Of a stretch of DNA of 64,000 bases, positions 20,905 through 29,185 are shown one piece after another. The stretch comes from Klebsiella spallanzanii. Lineage in GTDB: Bacteria > Pseudomonadota > Gammaproteobacteria > Enterobacterales > Enterobacteriaceae. Every line of letters begins with the position of its first letter. The stretch's first letter is position 1. The stretch spans positions 248,001 through 312,000 of the forward strand of contig NZ_CABGGS010000044.1 in assembly GCF_902158555.1 (NCBI RefSeq), given 5' to 3'. A program made the translations under genes and the position numbers. The notes beneath the pieces were generated by a model. It was given only the letters and a program-made list of their open reading frames with translations, made no database searches and had not been told where the DNA came from.

Positions 20905-21007
20905 GCAAGGCGACTTAGCCTGCATTAATGCCAACTTTTAGCGCACGGCTCTCTCCCAAGAGCCATTTCCCTGGACCGAATACAGGAATCGTGTTCGGTC
21001 TCTTTTT
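20905..21007 (+). ncRNA. sdsR: SdsR (RyeB) small RNA
   Basis: The 103-base stretch starting GCAAGGCGACTTAGCCTGCA and ending at the GGTCTCTTTTT terminator matches E. coli/Salmonella SdsR almost base for base. It includes the single-stranded CCAACTTTTAGCGCACGGCT region and the terminal stem CCGAATAC..GTGTTCGG. An extended -10 element CTATTCT (20892-20898) sits 6 bases before the predicted 5' end and fits sigma-S dependence. SdsR is an Hfq-binding stationary-phase RNA that represses ompD- and mutS-type targets. In E. coli it lies opposite the antisense SraC, whose 5' part is not recognisable here. Confidence 0.95.
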
Positions 21008-21131
21008 ATATATTATTCAGAACGCCGCAGATTCCATTCAAAATCCCATGCTGCTTTATTCGCGACTTTTTTCTTATACCACAACAATAATTTCCCAAAC
21101 ATTTCTTTTACAAAAAAATCGCCCGCCGGCT

Positions 21132-22085
21132 TCAGTAGTTGACGGTCACCAGAATGGTGTCGGTATAGGCTCCTGCAGGCTGGTTACTCTGCGCTGGGTT
21201 AATCTTTACCGTGTAGTTTGCAGATTGCGCGGTACCGGAACCGGTGACGCTGAGGTTATTACTCTCCGTCCAGGCGCTGCCGTTGGCCTGGTAAAACTGG
21301 TACTGCAGCCATGCCGTCTGTTGCGGCAGGCTCATCCGCCGCCAGTCGCCGACGCTGGTGTTGGTGATGCTGGTGAGGTTTACGGTGTAGGCCGCGTTTT
21401 TAGTGCAACGGATGGAAAGCTGACCGCTGTAGTCGCTAAAACTGGCCGGCAGGGCGGCAGAGGTAAATATGACTTCCGGCGCGCTGTCGATATAGCAAAA
21501 ATTGGTCACCTGCAACGACACATTCACTGTGGATACCAGGGTTCCGTTATTCGGAACACATATCTTAATGCCCAGTACATCGAGCCCGACGTAGCAGAAT
21601 CTATACACCCATGTGATTTTTAATATATCGGTATAGGTACCAGCAGGAACGTTTGCACCCGGGGAGGTTCTGAAGTAGAGCGGCATGGTGCCATCGCTTG
21701 AGTTAAATAAACCCAGTAGATCCAGCAGCGTTGTTTTGGACCAGCTAATCACGCCGCCATTCTGATAGGCCAGTGAGCATGATGAGTCAACGCAGATACT
21801 ATAAGGGACGGCGTCACCCGTGACATTGAGCAGTCGCGGAATGCCGTTGCTCTGATTCGTTGAAGACAAGGTTGCAGTTAACGTGTTGGTTGAGTTAAGT
21901 GCTACCAGCTCCGGAGAGCAGTAAAAACCTGCACCTGCCAGGACGCCCTGCGGCGCGCTGTTGAGCGTAAATGAATCGACCGGGCCGATACTGGGCGTGC
22001 TGGGTATGATGTTGCAGGCAGCCCGGGCGCTGTTCGATTGAGACAGCAAAAGAAGCGCGGCACATATAAAGAAAATGCTTTTCAA
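21132..22085 (-). CDS. Csu-type fimbrial tip adhesin (two SCPU domains)
   Basis: This 317-residue secreted protein begins with TTG at 22085 behind a good GGAGA ribosome binding site. The signal peptide is MKSIFFICAALLLLSQSNSARA-A. It contains two spore-coat-U-like halves: the first at about 23-180 (ACNIIPSTPSIGPVDSF..) and the second at about 200-317, ending in the typical donor strand-like AGAYTDTILVTVNY. Cysteines pair within the halves. The last position in the operon, after the usher, and double-domain size match CsuE-like tip subunits of archaic chaperone-usher pili. The receptor is unknown. Confidence 0.85.
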   Translation of the reverse strand: MKSIFFICAALLLLSQSNSARAACNIIPSTPSIGPVDSFTLNSAPQGVLAGAGFYCSPELVALNSTNTLTATLSSTNQSNGIPRLLNVTGDAVPYSICVDSSCSLAYQNGGVISWSKTTLLDLLGLFNSSDGTMPLYFRTSPGANVPAGTYTDILKITWVYRFCYVGLDVLGIKICVPNNGTLVSTVNVSLQVTNFCYIDSAPEVIFTSAALPASFSDYSGQLSIRCTKNAAYTVNLTSITNTSVGDWRRMSLPQQTAWLQYQFYQANGSAWTESNNLSVTGSGTAQSANYTVKINPAQSNQPAGAYTDTILVTVNY

Positions 22086-22102
22086 CGTTATCTCCGTTGT
22101 TA

Positions 22103-24430
22103 TTAGTGACAGCTAACCGGGCCAATCCGTTGCGGAACCGGCGTTGATTCCGGGAGTTCGAATTGCACACTGCATCTCAGTCCCCCGGCGTTTATCGTGA
22201 CTTTATTTTTTCGCGTGAGATGTGAAAACCAGGCCACGCCGTCGTAGCCCACCAGACTGTGCTGTTGGCTGAAGATTTCCTTGACCGGCGTACCGACTGG
22301 TAGCGGTTGCCCCTGAGCATCAACAAAAGTGATGGTTGCCGAGCGAACGCGGTTAACAGGGAAATCAACCAGCGCGCCGCTGCCTTCGCGCACGGCGATG
22401 CGCTTCTCCACCGTTACGGCTTCGGTGTCCGTTGGCAATGGAAGCGTATCAAGGGTGACTTTTCCCGGGTACCAGGCCGTAGCCCAGGGGATCAGTAGGT
22501 GACCATTTTTATCCGTCACGCCGACTTTGCGGTTTTCATAATTAACCGCAATATTCGGGTAATTGCTGGTGGAGACAACGATAAAAGCGTCATTAATTTG
22601 TCGGGCGAAGAACAGACTGTTATCCATCAGCACCACCGAACCAGTGGCTTCAAACCAGCTGTGATGATCGTCACGTGAGCCGTAGTAGCCCCCGCTCAGC
22701 GTTGACACGCGGTTGATCCAGGTGAGATCCGCCTGGCTGTAGTTAGCACCACCAACCGAATGGGCGAGGTTCCAGCCCAATCCGCCTTCTGCAGGGGCAG
22801 AGCGACTCACACTGATATTTTCTCCCCATTGACCGGAGCTGGATCGCTGGCCGCTTAACTGCACCGAACTTTGCGAATCGAAGGGGATGATGACCTGCAG
22901 CATGCTGGCGTAGCTATTTTCTTGCAGATCGCGATTTACGCTCAGGCTGAAGCTGCTGCTTTTCCACAGGCTGCGGCTCCAGGAGAGGTTCATCAGGCGA
23001 GTGTGAGAATTGTCTTGGGCTTTGATATCGAAATAACCAATGCTGAAAGAGCCCAGCACTCGTCCCCAGGGGTTCAGGCTCAGCGTGGCCTGGTCCGACT
23101 GGCGGCTTAGCGCGGTGACGGAACCGTAAGTGCTGAGGTTGTCATAATTGGCGCTGCGCTGAATATGTTGATAGTTCACGCCCCAGCTGTTGCCGTAGTA
23201 AGAGTATCCTGCAGTGAACTGGTTGCCATTTCCTTCGCTGCGGCTGGCGCTGGTCGATAGGCTGAGGGTCCCCAGATTACCCACGCCGATATCGCCGCCG
23301 ATCCCGGCATTAGTCAATCCTTTGCGGTCTTCGGTGTGCGCCGAGAGGGTTAGCCAGTTGTTTAACCCGTAGCGATAAATACCGCTTACCGCACCGCTGC
23401 CATAATCAGCATTCTTGACGCCGTAGTTGTTGCGCAGGGCGCCGGCGGTGAAATCAAAATCGCTTAGACCTTCCCGTAGCAGGGTGTTTGAAACATAAAA
23501 AGGAATGCTGGTGGAAACCTGGCGACCAAGAGCGTCGGTCGTTACGACCGTCGCTTCGCCTGCGCCGCTGATCCAGGGAACGTTGGTCAGCGTGTAGGGG
23601 CCGCTATTGATTTGCGAGGAGCTGGTTTTATAACCGTTAATAAACAGATCAACGCTTGAAGGGACCGCCGCGCTGCCGGATAAGTTCAATAACGGGTAGG
23701 TCACCAGATCCGGGCGAATGCTGAAGTTGCGGCTCACGCGTATTCCGCCCATGCGTACGGAACTGCTCCAGGTGAGCGCGTTGCTCGCAACATCACCTGC
23801 CTGATAGCTTATCATCCGCTCGCTATCGCTGTACTTCCACAGGGTGTCATAGCGCATATAGCCCTGCTGCTCATAGCCTGTTGAAGACCAGTTTTGTCGG
23901 ATTACCGCATTATTGGAGAGGATACCTGCCGGGCCGAAAAGTCGCGTTTCGGTGTAGGTGCTGGTGGTCCGCGTACCAGAGGATGAAAAGAGGCTGTAGG
24001 CGTCATAGTTAAAGAGAATTCCCGGACTGCTAATCGCGGCCTGGTAGTTTTGTCCTGCTGTCCCCCCGATGTGCTGCTCGGGGAGCCAATTGTCCGGAAC
24101 CCGAAGATTGAGCATTTGCCCCGGCTGGTCATATTCCACTTTCACCGAGGGTAGCGCTGTCACATCAACCAGCGCATCGTTGGTCTGTAGAGGAATATGC
24201 GATTGCCGTAAAACGCTGGCTGCGACCCAATAGTGACCTGCGATAACCTTTACCGGAACGGCGCTCGCGAGGACATTGCCGTTTACCGCCAGGCCGAGAT
24301 ACAGCTCATACTCTTGCTTTTCGCTGTACGATGCTGCTGGTGCAGGCAGTGAATTATAGGTAGCGGCGCAGGCCGATACCGAAGCCATTGTCAGCAGTCC
24401 TCCGAAGGCAGTCCTTCTCAGGTCTCTCAT
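22103..24430 (-). CDS. Outer-membrane fimbrial usher (archaic Csu/CsuD type)
   Basis: The usher forms the outer-membrane pore that orders and secretes pilin-chaperone complexes. The 775-residue product has a signal peptide (MRDLRRTAFGGLLTMASVSACA-A), an N-terminal chaperone-docking domain (YNSLPAPA..YELYLGLAVNG), a beta-barrel with the plug region (NLSGSAAVPSSVDLFINGYK..GPYTLTNVPWISGAGEATVVTTDALGR) and C-terminal domains ending RIGPVSCH. It is shorter than FimD/PapC ushers of roughly 830-870 residues, as expected of the archaic clade. It starts 2 bases after the chaperone stop. Confidence 0.93.
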   Translation of the reverse strand: MRDLRRTAFGGLLTMASVSACAATYNSLPAPAASYSEKQEYELYLGLAVNGNVLASAVPVKVIAGHYWVAASVLRQSHIPLQTNDALVDVTALPSVKVEYDQPGQMLNLRVPDNWLPEQHIGGTAGQNYQAAISSPGILFNYDAYSLFSSSGTRTTSTYTETRLFGPAGILSNNAVIRQNWSSTGYEQQGYMRYDTLWKYSDSERMISYQAGDVASNALTWSSSVRMGGIRVSRNFSIRPDLVTYPLLNLSGSAAVPSSVDLFINGYKTSSSQINSGPYTLTNVPWISGAGEATVVTTDALGRQVSTSIPFYVSNTLLREGLSDFDFTAGALRNNYGVKNADYGSGAVSGIYRYGLNNWLTLSAHTEDRKGLTNAGIGGDIGVGNLGTLSLSTSASRSEGNGNQFTAGYSYYGNSWGVNYQHIQRSANYDNLSTYGSVTALSRQSDQATLSLNPWGRVLGSFSIGYFDIKAQDNSHTRLMNLSWSRSLWKSSSFSLSVNRDLQENSYASMLQVIIPFDSQSSVQLSGQRSSSGQWGENISVSRSAPAEGGLGWNLAHSVGGANYSQADLTWINRVSTLSGGYYGSRDDHHSWFEATGSVVLMDNSLFFARQINDAFIVVSTSNYPNIAVNYENRKVGVTDKNGHLLIPWATAWYPGKVTLDTLPLPTDTEAVTVEKRIAVREGSGALVDFPVNRVRSATITFVDAQGQPLPVGTPVKEIFSQQHSLVGYDGVAWFSHLTRKNKVTINAGGLRCSVQFELPESTPVPQRIGPVSCH

Positions 24431-24432
24431 GC

Positions 24433-25197
24433 TTAACGATTCGCCGGAATTTCCACCGCCTGACCGTTATCGGTTAATTTAGCAAACAGATGCATCCCTG
24501 ACGGAACCGCAGATTTGCCTGCGGTCGGAAAACAGTTTTTTTTCTGCGCCAGTACGTAACCAAGAAGGCCGTTAGCCTGAGAAATTTGACTCTTACCGCT
24601 GGCGTTTGCCCAGTAAACCGAACTAAGTCGGGCGTGTTGATTGCCGGTATTGTCGATGCAAAGCGCCTGACGGCTATTCTGCTGGGAAAGTGACCAGCGC
24701 AGCGTTGTCCTGACCGCTTCGACTGAGCCATCGTTCTTTAGCGGCGTTATGCCTTGTCCATAGGTAAACAGCGGCAGGACATAGCGCATGCGCATTCTCA
24801 GCCCTGCGGAGTTTTTATCTGTTTGTACTGCCGGTTGCGCAGGAGGGATCTCATCAATAACGATGCGGTAGGATTTTTCTTTTCCATTCGCGACGGGAAC
24901 AACGCGCATCAGTCGTACCAACTGGCGTTGTCCCGGCGCAACCGTGGTAAAGGGTGGGCTGGCGACGACATCGTTTTGATCGGCATAGATATCGGATGAC
25001 GTTTTTTGATCCCAGGAAAAAACGCGCAGCTGTAAATTAACCGGCGTGTTGCCGCGATTCTCCAGCCACAGCTCAGAACCTTTTTCGTGGCTTTCGATTG
25101 TTTGAAATATCGGCCAGACCAGAACGGAACTGGCGGCCAGAACGGAAACTGGGGTGGATAAAGCGAATAAAAACAGCGCAAATCTACAGCGAGTCAT
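24433..25197 (-). CDS. Periplasmic fimbrial chaperone (PapD family, Csu type)
   Basis: The chaperone folds pilins in the periplasm by donor-strand complementation and delivers them to the usher. ATG 25197 gives 254 residues with AGG 6 bases upstream. An in-frame ATG at 25212 would add MHRLT but has no visible ribosome binding site. The signal peptide ends at VLA-ASS. The first immunoglobulin-like domain holds SELWLENRGNTPVNLQLRVF and GQRQLVRLMRVVPV; the second is about 145-254 with an ALCIDNTGNQHARLSSV stretch. It belongs to the five-gene fimbrial operon. Confidence 0.93.
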   Translation of the reverse strand: MTRCRFALFLFALSTPVSVLAASSVLVWPIFQTIESHEKGSELWLENRGNTPVNLQLRVFSWDQKTSSDIYADQNDVVASPPFTTVAPGQRQLVRLMRVVPVANGKEKSYRIVIDEIPPAQPAVQTDKNSAGLRMRMRYVLPLFTYGQGITPLKNDGSVEAVRTTLRWSLSQQNSRQALCIDNTGNQHARLSSVYWANASGKSQISQANGLLGYVLAQKKNCFPTAGKSAVPSGMHLFAKLTDNGQAVEIPANR

Positions 25198-25215
25198 AGT
25201 TAACCTGTGCATTAT

Positions 25216-25743
25216 CTAATAGGTCAGCGTGACGGTGACCGTGTCGGTATAAGAGCCCACCGCCGGGAAGCCATTCGTTGCAAAAAGGCGGCCATAAACC
25301 GTGTAGGTTTGCGTGGTGCTCGGAAATGATGCGATGCTTAAGGCCTGCGCGCTGTTACCCCATACGGTAGCACGGTTGCTATCCTGATAAAGCTGATACG
25401 CAAGGGTATTACCGCCGCCGTTCGACATATAACGCTGGGCTGCGGAGCCACCGTTAACGCCATAGTCGAGAGCGATTGAAATAGCGGTGCCTGGCGTGCA
25501 GGTTACGATAATCGACCCCGCGCCTGGCGTACTGGCGACATCAACATTGCTGTAGAGCGATGACATGGTGCCGAAACTCAAGGTGCCGAAATCCGTCGTT
25601 TGGGAGCCGTCTCCTGCGCCAAGCGCACAGCCTGCGGTTATCTGTGCGGAGACTTTAAACGTCTTCTGGGCAGTGGCTGCATGGGCGCCCGAGGCAAAAA
25701 GCAGAAATAATGTAAGCCACATTGGTCGAAGCATGACGCCCAT
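25216..25743 (-). CDS. SCPU-domain fimbrial subunit (minor pilin candidate)
   Basis: This 175-residue secreted protein has one spore-coat-U domain. The signal peptide is MGVMLRPMWLTLFLLFASGAHA-A; an internal ATG at 25734 would also serve. The mature chain starts TAQKTFKVSAQITAGCALG and ends in the beta-strand SYTDTVTVTLTY typical of the family. Cysteines at about residues 39 and 81 (GCALG, VTCTPG) probably form the pilin disulphide. It is second in the operon, between another SCPU pilin and the chaperone, as in csuA-like positions. Confidence 0.88.
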   Translation of the reverse strand: MGVMLRPMWLTLFLLFASGAHAATAQKTFKVSAQITAGCALGAGDGSQTTDFGTLSFGTMSSLYSNVDVASTPGAGSIIVTCTPGTAISIALDYGVNGGSAAQRYMSNGGGNTLAYQLYQDSNRATVWGNSAQALSIASFPSTTQTYTVYGRLFATNGFPAVGSYTDTVTVTLTY

Positions 25744-25756
25744 TTCCCTTATGTCG

Positions 25757-26305
25757 TTACCAGGTTAACGTCGCGGTGACGATGTCGCTGTAGTCGCCAG
25801 CGGTAGGGGTATCCTGATCTTCAGGGCGGATACGCGCAAAAATAGGGATTTCTTGCGGGCTGCCGGTTCCGGTGATAGCGATACTACCATCTGGCAGGAT
25901 TTCGTTATTACGACCCACATCGGAGTACAGGTGATAGGCAATTAGCGCAGGACCCGTTGTATTTTTCATATAACGAAGATCTCCGGACCCTTGCTGGCCG
26001 CCATCCAGCGTCAGCGTTGATTGCAGATCCGCAGTACAGGCGATGGAGACTGCGGTGGTTCCACCGCTGCCGACCATTCCGGCATCAATGGAGTTAGCTA
26101 AGTCGCCGTAGGCGCCAAAATTGATGTTCCCCCACTTATTAAGTTCTCCCTCTCTGGAACCATTCGACACCCTGCATCCGCTACCAAGCGTAAGCTGAAC
26201 GCCAATCTGACCGCTTAGCGTGCTCGCGGCAAAAGATGGCTGAATGATAACTACTGCGCTCAATAAGCCGCCTAAGACACTGCGCGATATCGTTTTGACG
26301 TTCAT
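25757..26305 (-). CDS. SCPU-domain fimbrial subunit (probable major pilin)
   Basis: This 182-residue product is encoded by the first gene of the fimbrial operon. The signal peptide MNVKTISRSVLGGLLSAVVIIQPSFA-AS is followed by a single SCPU domain starting STLSGQIGVQLTLGSGCRVSNG and ending GDYSDIVTATLTW. GAGG lies 6 bases before the ATG. First position and the paired cysteines (GCRVS, IACTAD) suggest the main shaft subunit. It is followed by a second SCPU pilin after 13 bases. Confidence 0.88.
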   Translation of the reverse strand: MNVKTISRSVLGGLLSAVVIIQPSFAASTLSGQIGVQLTLGSGCRVSNGSREGELNKWGNINFGAYGDLANSIDAGMVGSGGTTAVSIACTADLQSTLTLDGGQQGSGDLRYMKNTTGPALIAYHLYSDVGRNNEILPDGSIAITGTGSPQEIPIFARIRPEDQDTPTAGDYSDIVTATLTW

Positions 26306-26873
26306 GGAGAACCTCTTGAAGGAAAGCCGCGAAAGAAAAACAACGATGGAGCTTTATGCTTTTATCACCGAACATGCGCTCCGGTTTAGTTGATTAACGT
26401 ATAACTACTCCTTTGAAATAAGTGTAATTTTGTATTATTAACTGGTTTTATTTGTTTTAATGGTTACTTATGTTGTTTTATTGCCATTTAATTGATTTTT
26501 AATTCTTGTTGTTAATTTTATGTTGGTTTTTTGTTTTTTCTTTGTTCTGTAACGAATGAGGGAAATAGGGTAAATTTTTTTAAAACCCCGATCGGGTGCA
26601 AATTTTAAAATAAAAAAACTGGACAGGATCTCAGGAATGGACGTGGGAGGCGTTGTCGCAACAGCAGCGAGGAAGAAAACACCTGCACAAAATCAGGCCC
26701 ATAGTGCAGGTGAAGTTTACGGGCCACATCGGAAGTGGCTAAGTATATACATTTGTATGATAAATGAAATGATGAGAAAAAGGCTCTTTGATTTTATTTG
26801 TTATAGATTATTTCTGTTTATTGATTGAGGGGCGAGAGGAAGGCTTGTTAGGCTAAAAATAATGGCGAAGCAT
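26306..26873. other. AT-rich non-coding region upstream of the fimbrial operon
   Basis: There is no supported gene. From about 26395 to 26600 the sequence is very rich in A and T, with repeated T tracts (TTTTATTTGTTTTAATGG, TTTTTTGTTTTTTCTTTG). Such DNA is often curved and bound by H-NS, so this is the probable silenced promoter region of the leftward fimbrial genes. No clear -35/-10 pair was identified. A 63-codon rightward frame at 26637-26828 has no recognisable features. Confidence 0.5.
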
Positions 26874-27017
26874 TTATTCAGGCGCTACAAGCGAGGGGTA
26901 CAGCCAGGTTTCGATAGCGCTCACTAAAACCCATATTTCGTCGCTAAAAATAAACCAAATCGCAGCAACTAAAATAATCAACAGGATAGCTGACAGGAGT
27001 ATTTCTGTTTTACTCAT
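26874..27017 (-). CDS. Candidate small membrane protein, 47 residues
   Basis: This short leftward frame was found by eye. It starts MSKTEILLSAILLIILVAAI, so it has a basic start and one transmembrane helix (about residues 6-24), followed by FSDEIWVLVSAIETWLYPS, which looks amphipathic with four tryptophans in the whole chain. It ends LVAPE-TAA. It is not recognised as a known family. The Shine-Dalgarno match is weak (GAAG close to the ATG), which lowers confidence. It lies between the VirK-like gene and the fimbrial operon on the same strand. Confidence 0.45.
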   Translation of the reverse strand: MSKTEILLSAILLIILVAAIWFIFSDEIWVLVSAIETWLYPSLVAPE

Positions 27018-27086
27018 AACTTCAATAGCCGTCCATGAGGAGTGCAACGAAGCCGTGATAGTAACGAAAATACTGTAGACGTTGCA

Positions 27087-27110
27087 AACGCCGCTATGCT
27101 AAACGGCGTT
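27087..27110 (-). terminator. Hairpin downstream of the VirK-like gene
   Basis: AACGCCG..CGGCGTT stem, 27 bases after the leftward gene's stop. The following T run on the minus strand is only TTTGC, so it is a weak or Rho-assisted terminator at best. Confidence 0.4.
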
Positions 27111-27136
27111 AATTTTGTCGGTAAATAGCGTGAAAA

Positions 27137-28081
27137 TTAACTCATGAGCGTCGTCACCTGGGAGGCCATATCATCCAGCAGCAGGAAGCGGCGGCGGTAT
27201 TCGGCGCGTTTTTTACTGGCAACGCTCTCCAGGCTTTTCCGTTCCAGCCGTAGCGGTAAACGCCAGCGCCAGGCTCCGTCAGCAACACCTTCAATTGATT
27301 GCCAGAACTCATCATAGCTGGCATGAAAGTGGCGTCCTTTGCTCAGACGATAGCGCAGCGCGCGGAATACGTGGCCGTTATCGCTCACCCCGTAAATGCC
27401 CTGAATATCGCAATGCGCGGCAAGTAGCCAGATGAACTCCAGCAGTAAACGCTTCGGAAACAGCCCATAGCAGGCGCGAGTTGCGCGTTTGATCGTCTCG
27501 TGCGAGATATTGCTACGCGGCCCCTGAAGACCACCGATGGTTAACTGCCATTGTTCCTGCTGGCGAGTGACGCTAAAGGTGGCGCTCGCCAGCGTGGTGT
27601 CATCGCTATCGCGTAGCCACAGGGTGGTCTCTCCCTCACGTTCGGCTTTACCCGCTGAGGAAGCGAATAGCGTAAACCGACGGTCATCTTTGCCGGTCAG
27701 CTCCAGTAGCGGCATCTCTTTAGCCGAGGTCATTGCGGTTGCAAAACGAGAGCTGCCCAGCGAGTCGACAAACTGGTAGTGGCTAATAATGGCCTGCGCC
27801 CGCTGGCTGGCGTTTAACCCGCGAGTTAAATACTGGCGATGAACCTTGCCCGGCAGCGTCACCTGAGCGGACAGCAACTGATTAAAGTCTGCGCGCGCCG
27901 ACAGGCTCTCCAGCATGCTGCGCGTTGGTGCATAGAATAATGCCGTGCGCAGCAAAAACTTAAGCCGGTAATTACGTTTTTGCCAGATAGGCGCGGGGGT
28001 GAGTCGGCCCAAAACCAGGTCGGTAATAAGATTTTGGCGTTGCTCAACTATCCCGTCTGAATGCAGGCTGTTATCCGTCAC
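27137..28081 (-). CDS. VirK/YbjX family (DUF535) protein
   Basis: This 314-residue protein starts with GTG at 28081, with GAGG 8 bases upstream. It matches the VirK/YbjX family (DUF535), whose members are linked to virulence and to antimicrobial-peptide or envelope resistance but have no settled biochemistry. Family-like segments are YAPTRSMLESLSARADFNQLL, HYQFVDSLG, TIGGLQGPR, RATRACYGLFPKRLLLEFIW, GIYGVSDNGHVFR and SYDEFWQSI. There is no signal peptide. It sits in accessory DNA just before conserved pphA, with which it is divergent. Confidence 0.85.
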   Translation of the reverse strand: MTDNSLHSDGIVEQRQNLITDLVLGRLTPAPIWQKRNYRLKFLLRTALFYAPTRSMLESLSARADFNQLLSAQVTLPGKVHRQYLTRGLNASQRAQAIISHYQFVDSLGSSRFATAMTSAKEMPLLELTGKDDRRFTLFASSAGKAEREGETTLWLRDSDDTTLASATFSVTRQQEQWQLTIGGLQGPRSNISHETIKRATRACYGLFPKRLLLEFIWLLAAHCDIQGIYGVSDNGHVFRALRYRLSKGRHFHASYDEFWQSIEGVADGAWRWRLPLRLERKSLESVASKKRAEYRRRFLLLDDMASQVTTLMS

Positions 28082-28246
28082 GATGAATACCTCGTTATTA
28101 TCTCGCCTCTATTCTATGGATATATCGTAGGGAGCTTAATGCCCTGGCGGACTATATTTGGCTTTTGTTTATCATTGATTGAGGTGTTAATTTTTCGGGC
28201 GTTGAGATGTGCGAATTTTCCTATAATTATGCCAGGAGGACGAAAT

Positions 28247-28900
28247 ATGTATCAGCGTATTAATGGTGCCGCCTGGCGTAATATCTGGTTAGTTGGCGAT
28301 CTGCACGGCTGCTTCGCACAGCTTATGACAGCGCTTCGCGAGCGTAGATTTGACCCTTATCAGGACCTGCTTCTCTCGGTGGGCGATCTTATCGATCGCG
28401 GGCCGCAAAGCGCGGAGTGTCTGGATTTACTGCGCTATCGCTGGTTTTACGCGGTGCGGGGCAACCACGAACAGATGGCGCTGGAGGCGCTTGCTGGCGG
28501 CGACATGATGCTGTGGGGGATGAACGGCGGAAGCTGGTATACGCAACGCTCTGTGGATCAACAGCAGCATCTCGCAAGGCTTATTGCCCGCTGCCGTCAC
28601 CTGCCGCTGATTATTGAACTTCTTAGCGGGGAAGACGTGCATGTGATTGCTCATGCTGATTACCCCTCAGCGGTTTACGGCTGGCAGCAAGCGGTGGATG
28701 AGCATCAGGTGTTATGGAACCGCCAGCGCCTCACCGATCACTTTGCTGGTCATCATGGTGCTATCGACGGCGCCGACCATTTCTGGTTTGGCCATACGCC
28801 GCTCAAACGGCGTTATGACAGTGATAACCAGCACTATATTGATACAGGCGCGGTGTTTGGCGGGGAGCTAACGCTGGTAGCGCTACAGTTAACTCATTAA
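28247..28900 (+). CDS. pphA: Serine/threonine protein phosphatase 1 (PphA)
   Basis: PphA is a Mn-dependent PPP-family phosphatase; in E. coli it signals protein misfolding via CpxRA. ATG 28247 follows CAGGAGGACGAAAT and gives 217 residues (E. coli 218). The frame is open upstream to 28061 but not conserved. Metal and catalytic motifs are GDLHGC (about 18-23), GDLIDRG (about 45-51), GNHE (about 73-76), the HADYP histidine and WFGHTPL. The last four bases overlap the end of convergent yebW. Confidence 0.95.
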   Translation: MYQRINGAAWRNIWLVGDLHGCFAQLMTALRERRFDPYQDLLLSVGDLIDRGPQSAECLDLLRYRWFYAVRGNHEQMALEALAGGDMMLWGMNGGSWYTQRSVDQQQHLARLIARCRHLPLIIELLSGEDVHVIAHADYPSAVYGWQQAVDEHQVLWNRQRLTDHFAGHHGAIDGADHFWFGHTPLKRRYDSDNQHYIDTGAVFGGELTLVALQLTH

Positions 28901-29088
28901 AAGTCGCTATATTCGCGGGCAGGAAGCCAGAAGCTATCTATAAAATCTTCTACCGGAAAGCAGCCGCCGTGGCGTATCCGCTGGTCGTCCATTGCCCGGG
29001 TACATTGCCGCTCATTATCGTAAATATCCACGACGATATCTTCGCAGCCCCCGTCCAGGTAACAAATAAACAGCACTAAGGCAAACAT
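28897..29088 (-). CDS. yebW: Small conserved protein YebW
   Basis: This 63-residue protein matches E. coli YebW in full length (MFALVLFICYLDGGCEDIVVD, IRHGGCFPVEDFIDSFW, EYSDF). A short hydrophobic start and four cysteines are conserved; the function is unknown. Its stop overlaps the pphA stop by four bases on the other strand. Confidence 0.92.
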   Translation of the reverse strand: MFALVLFICYLDGGCEDIVVDIYDNERQCTRAMDDQRIRHGGCFPVEDFIDSFWLPAREYSDF

Positions 29089-29185
29089 CCTGTCCTCATA
29101 TCCTGAAAAACATACGATTAAGTGTAGGAGATGTCAGAAAAGCGGGGAAATAAATAACCCGTCTCAGGCGACGGGTTCATTTGAG

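Noticed and set aside
26637..26828. Rightward 63-codon frame in the AT-rich region
   Set aside because: No ribosome binding site, no recognisable domain, and it opposes the surrounding leftward genes.
28061..28246. Upstream extension of pphA to 28061
   Set aside because: The extra 62 codons overlap the VirK-like start, lack similarity, and a strong AGGAGG site marks ATG 28247.
28510..28560. PphA as a broken gene because of overlap with yebW
   Set aside because: All PPP metal motifs are intact and the 4-base stop-stop overlap with yebW is a normal convergent arrangement.
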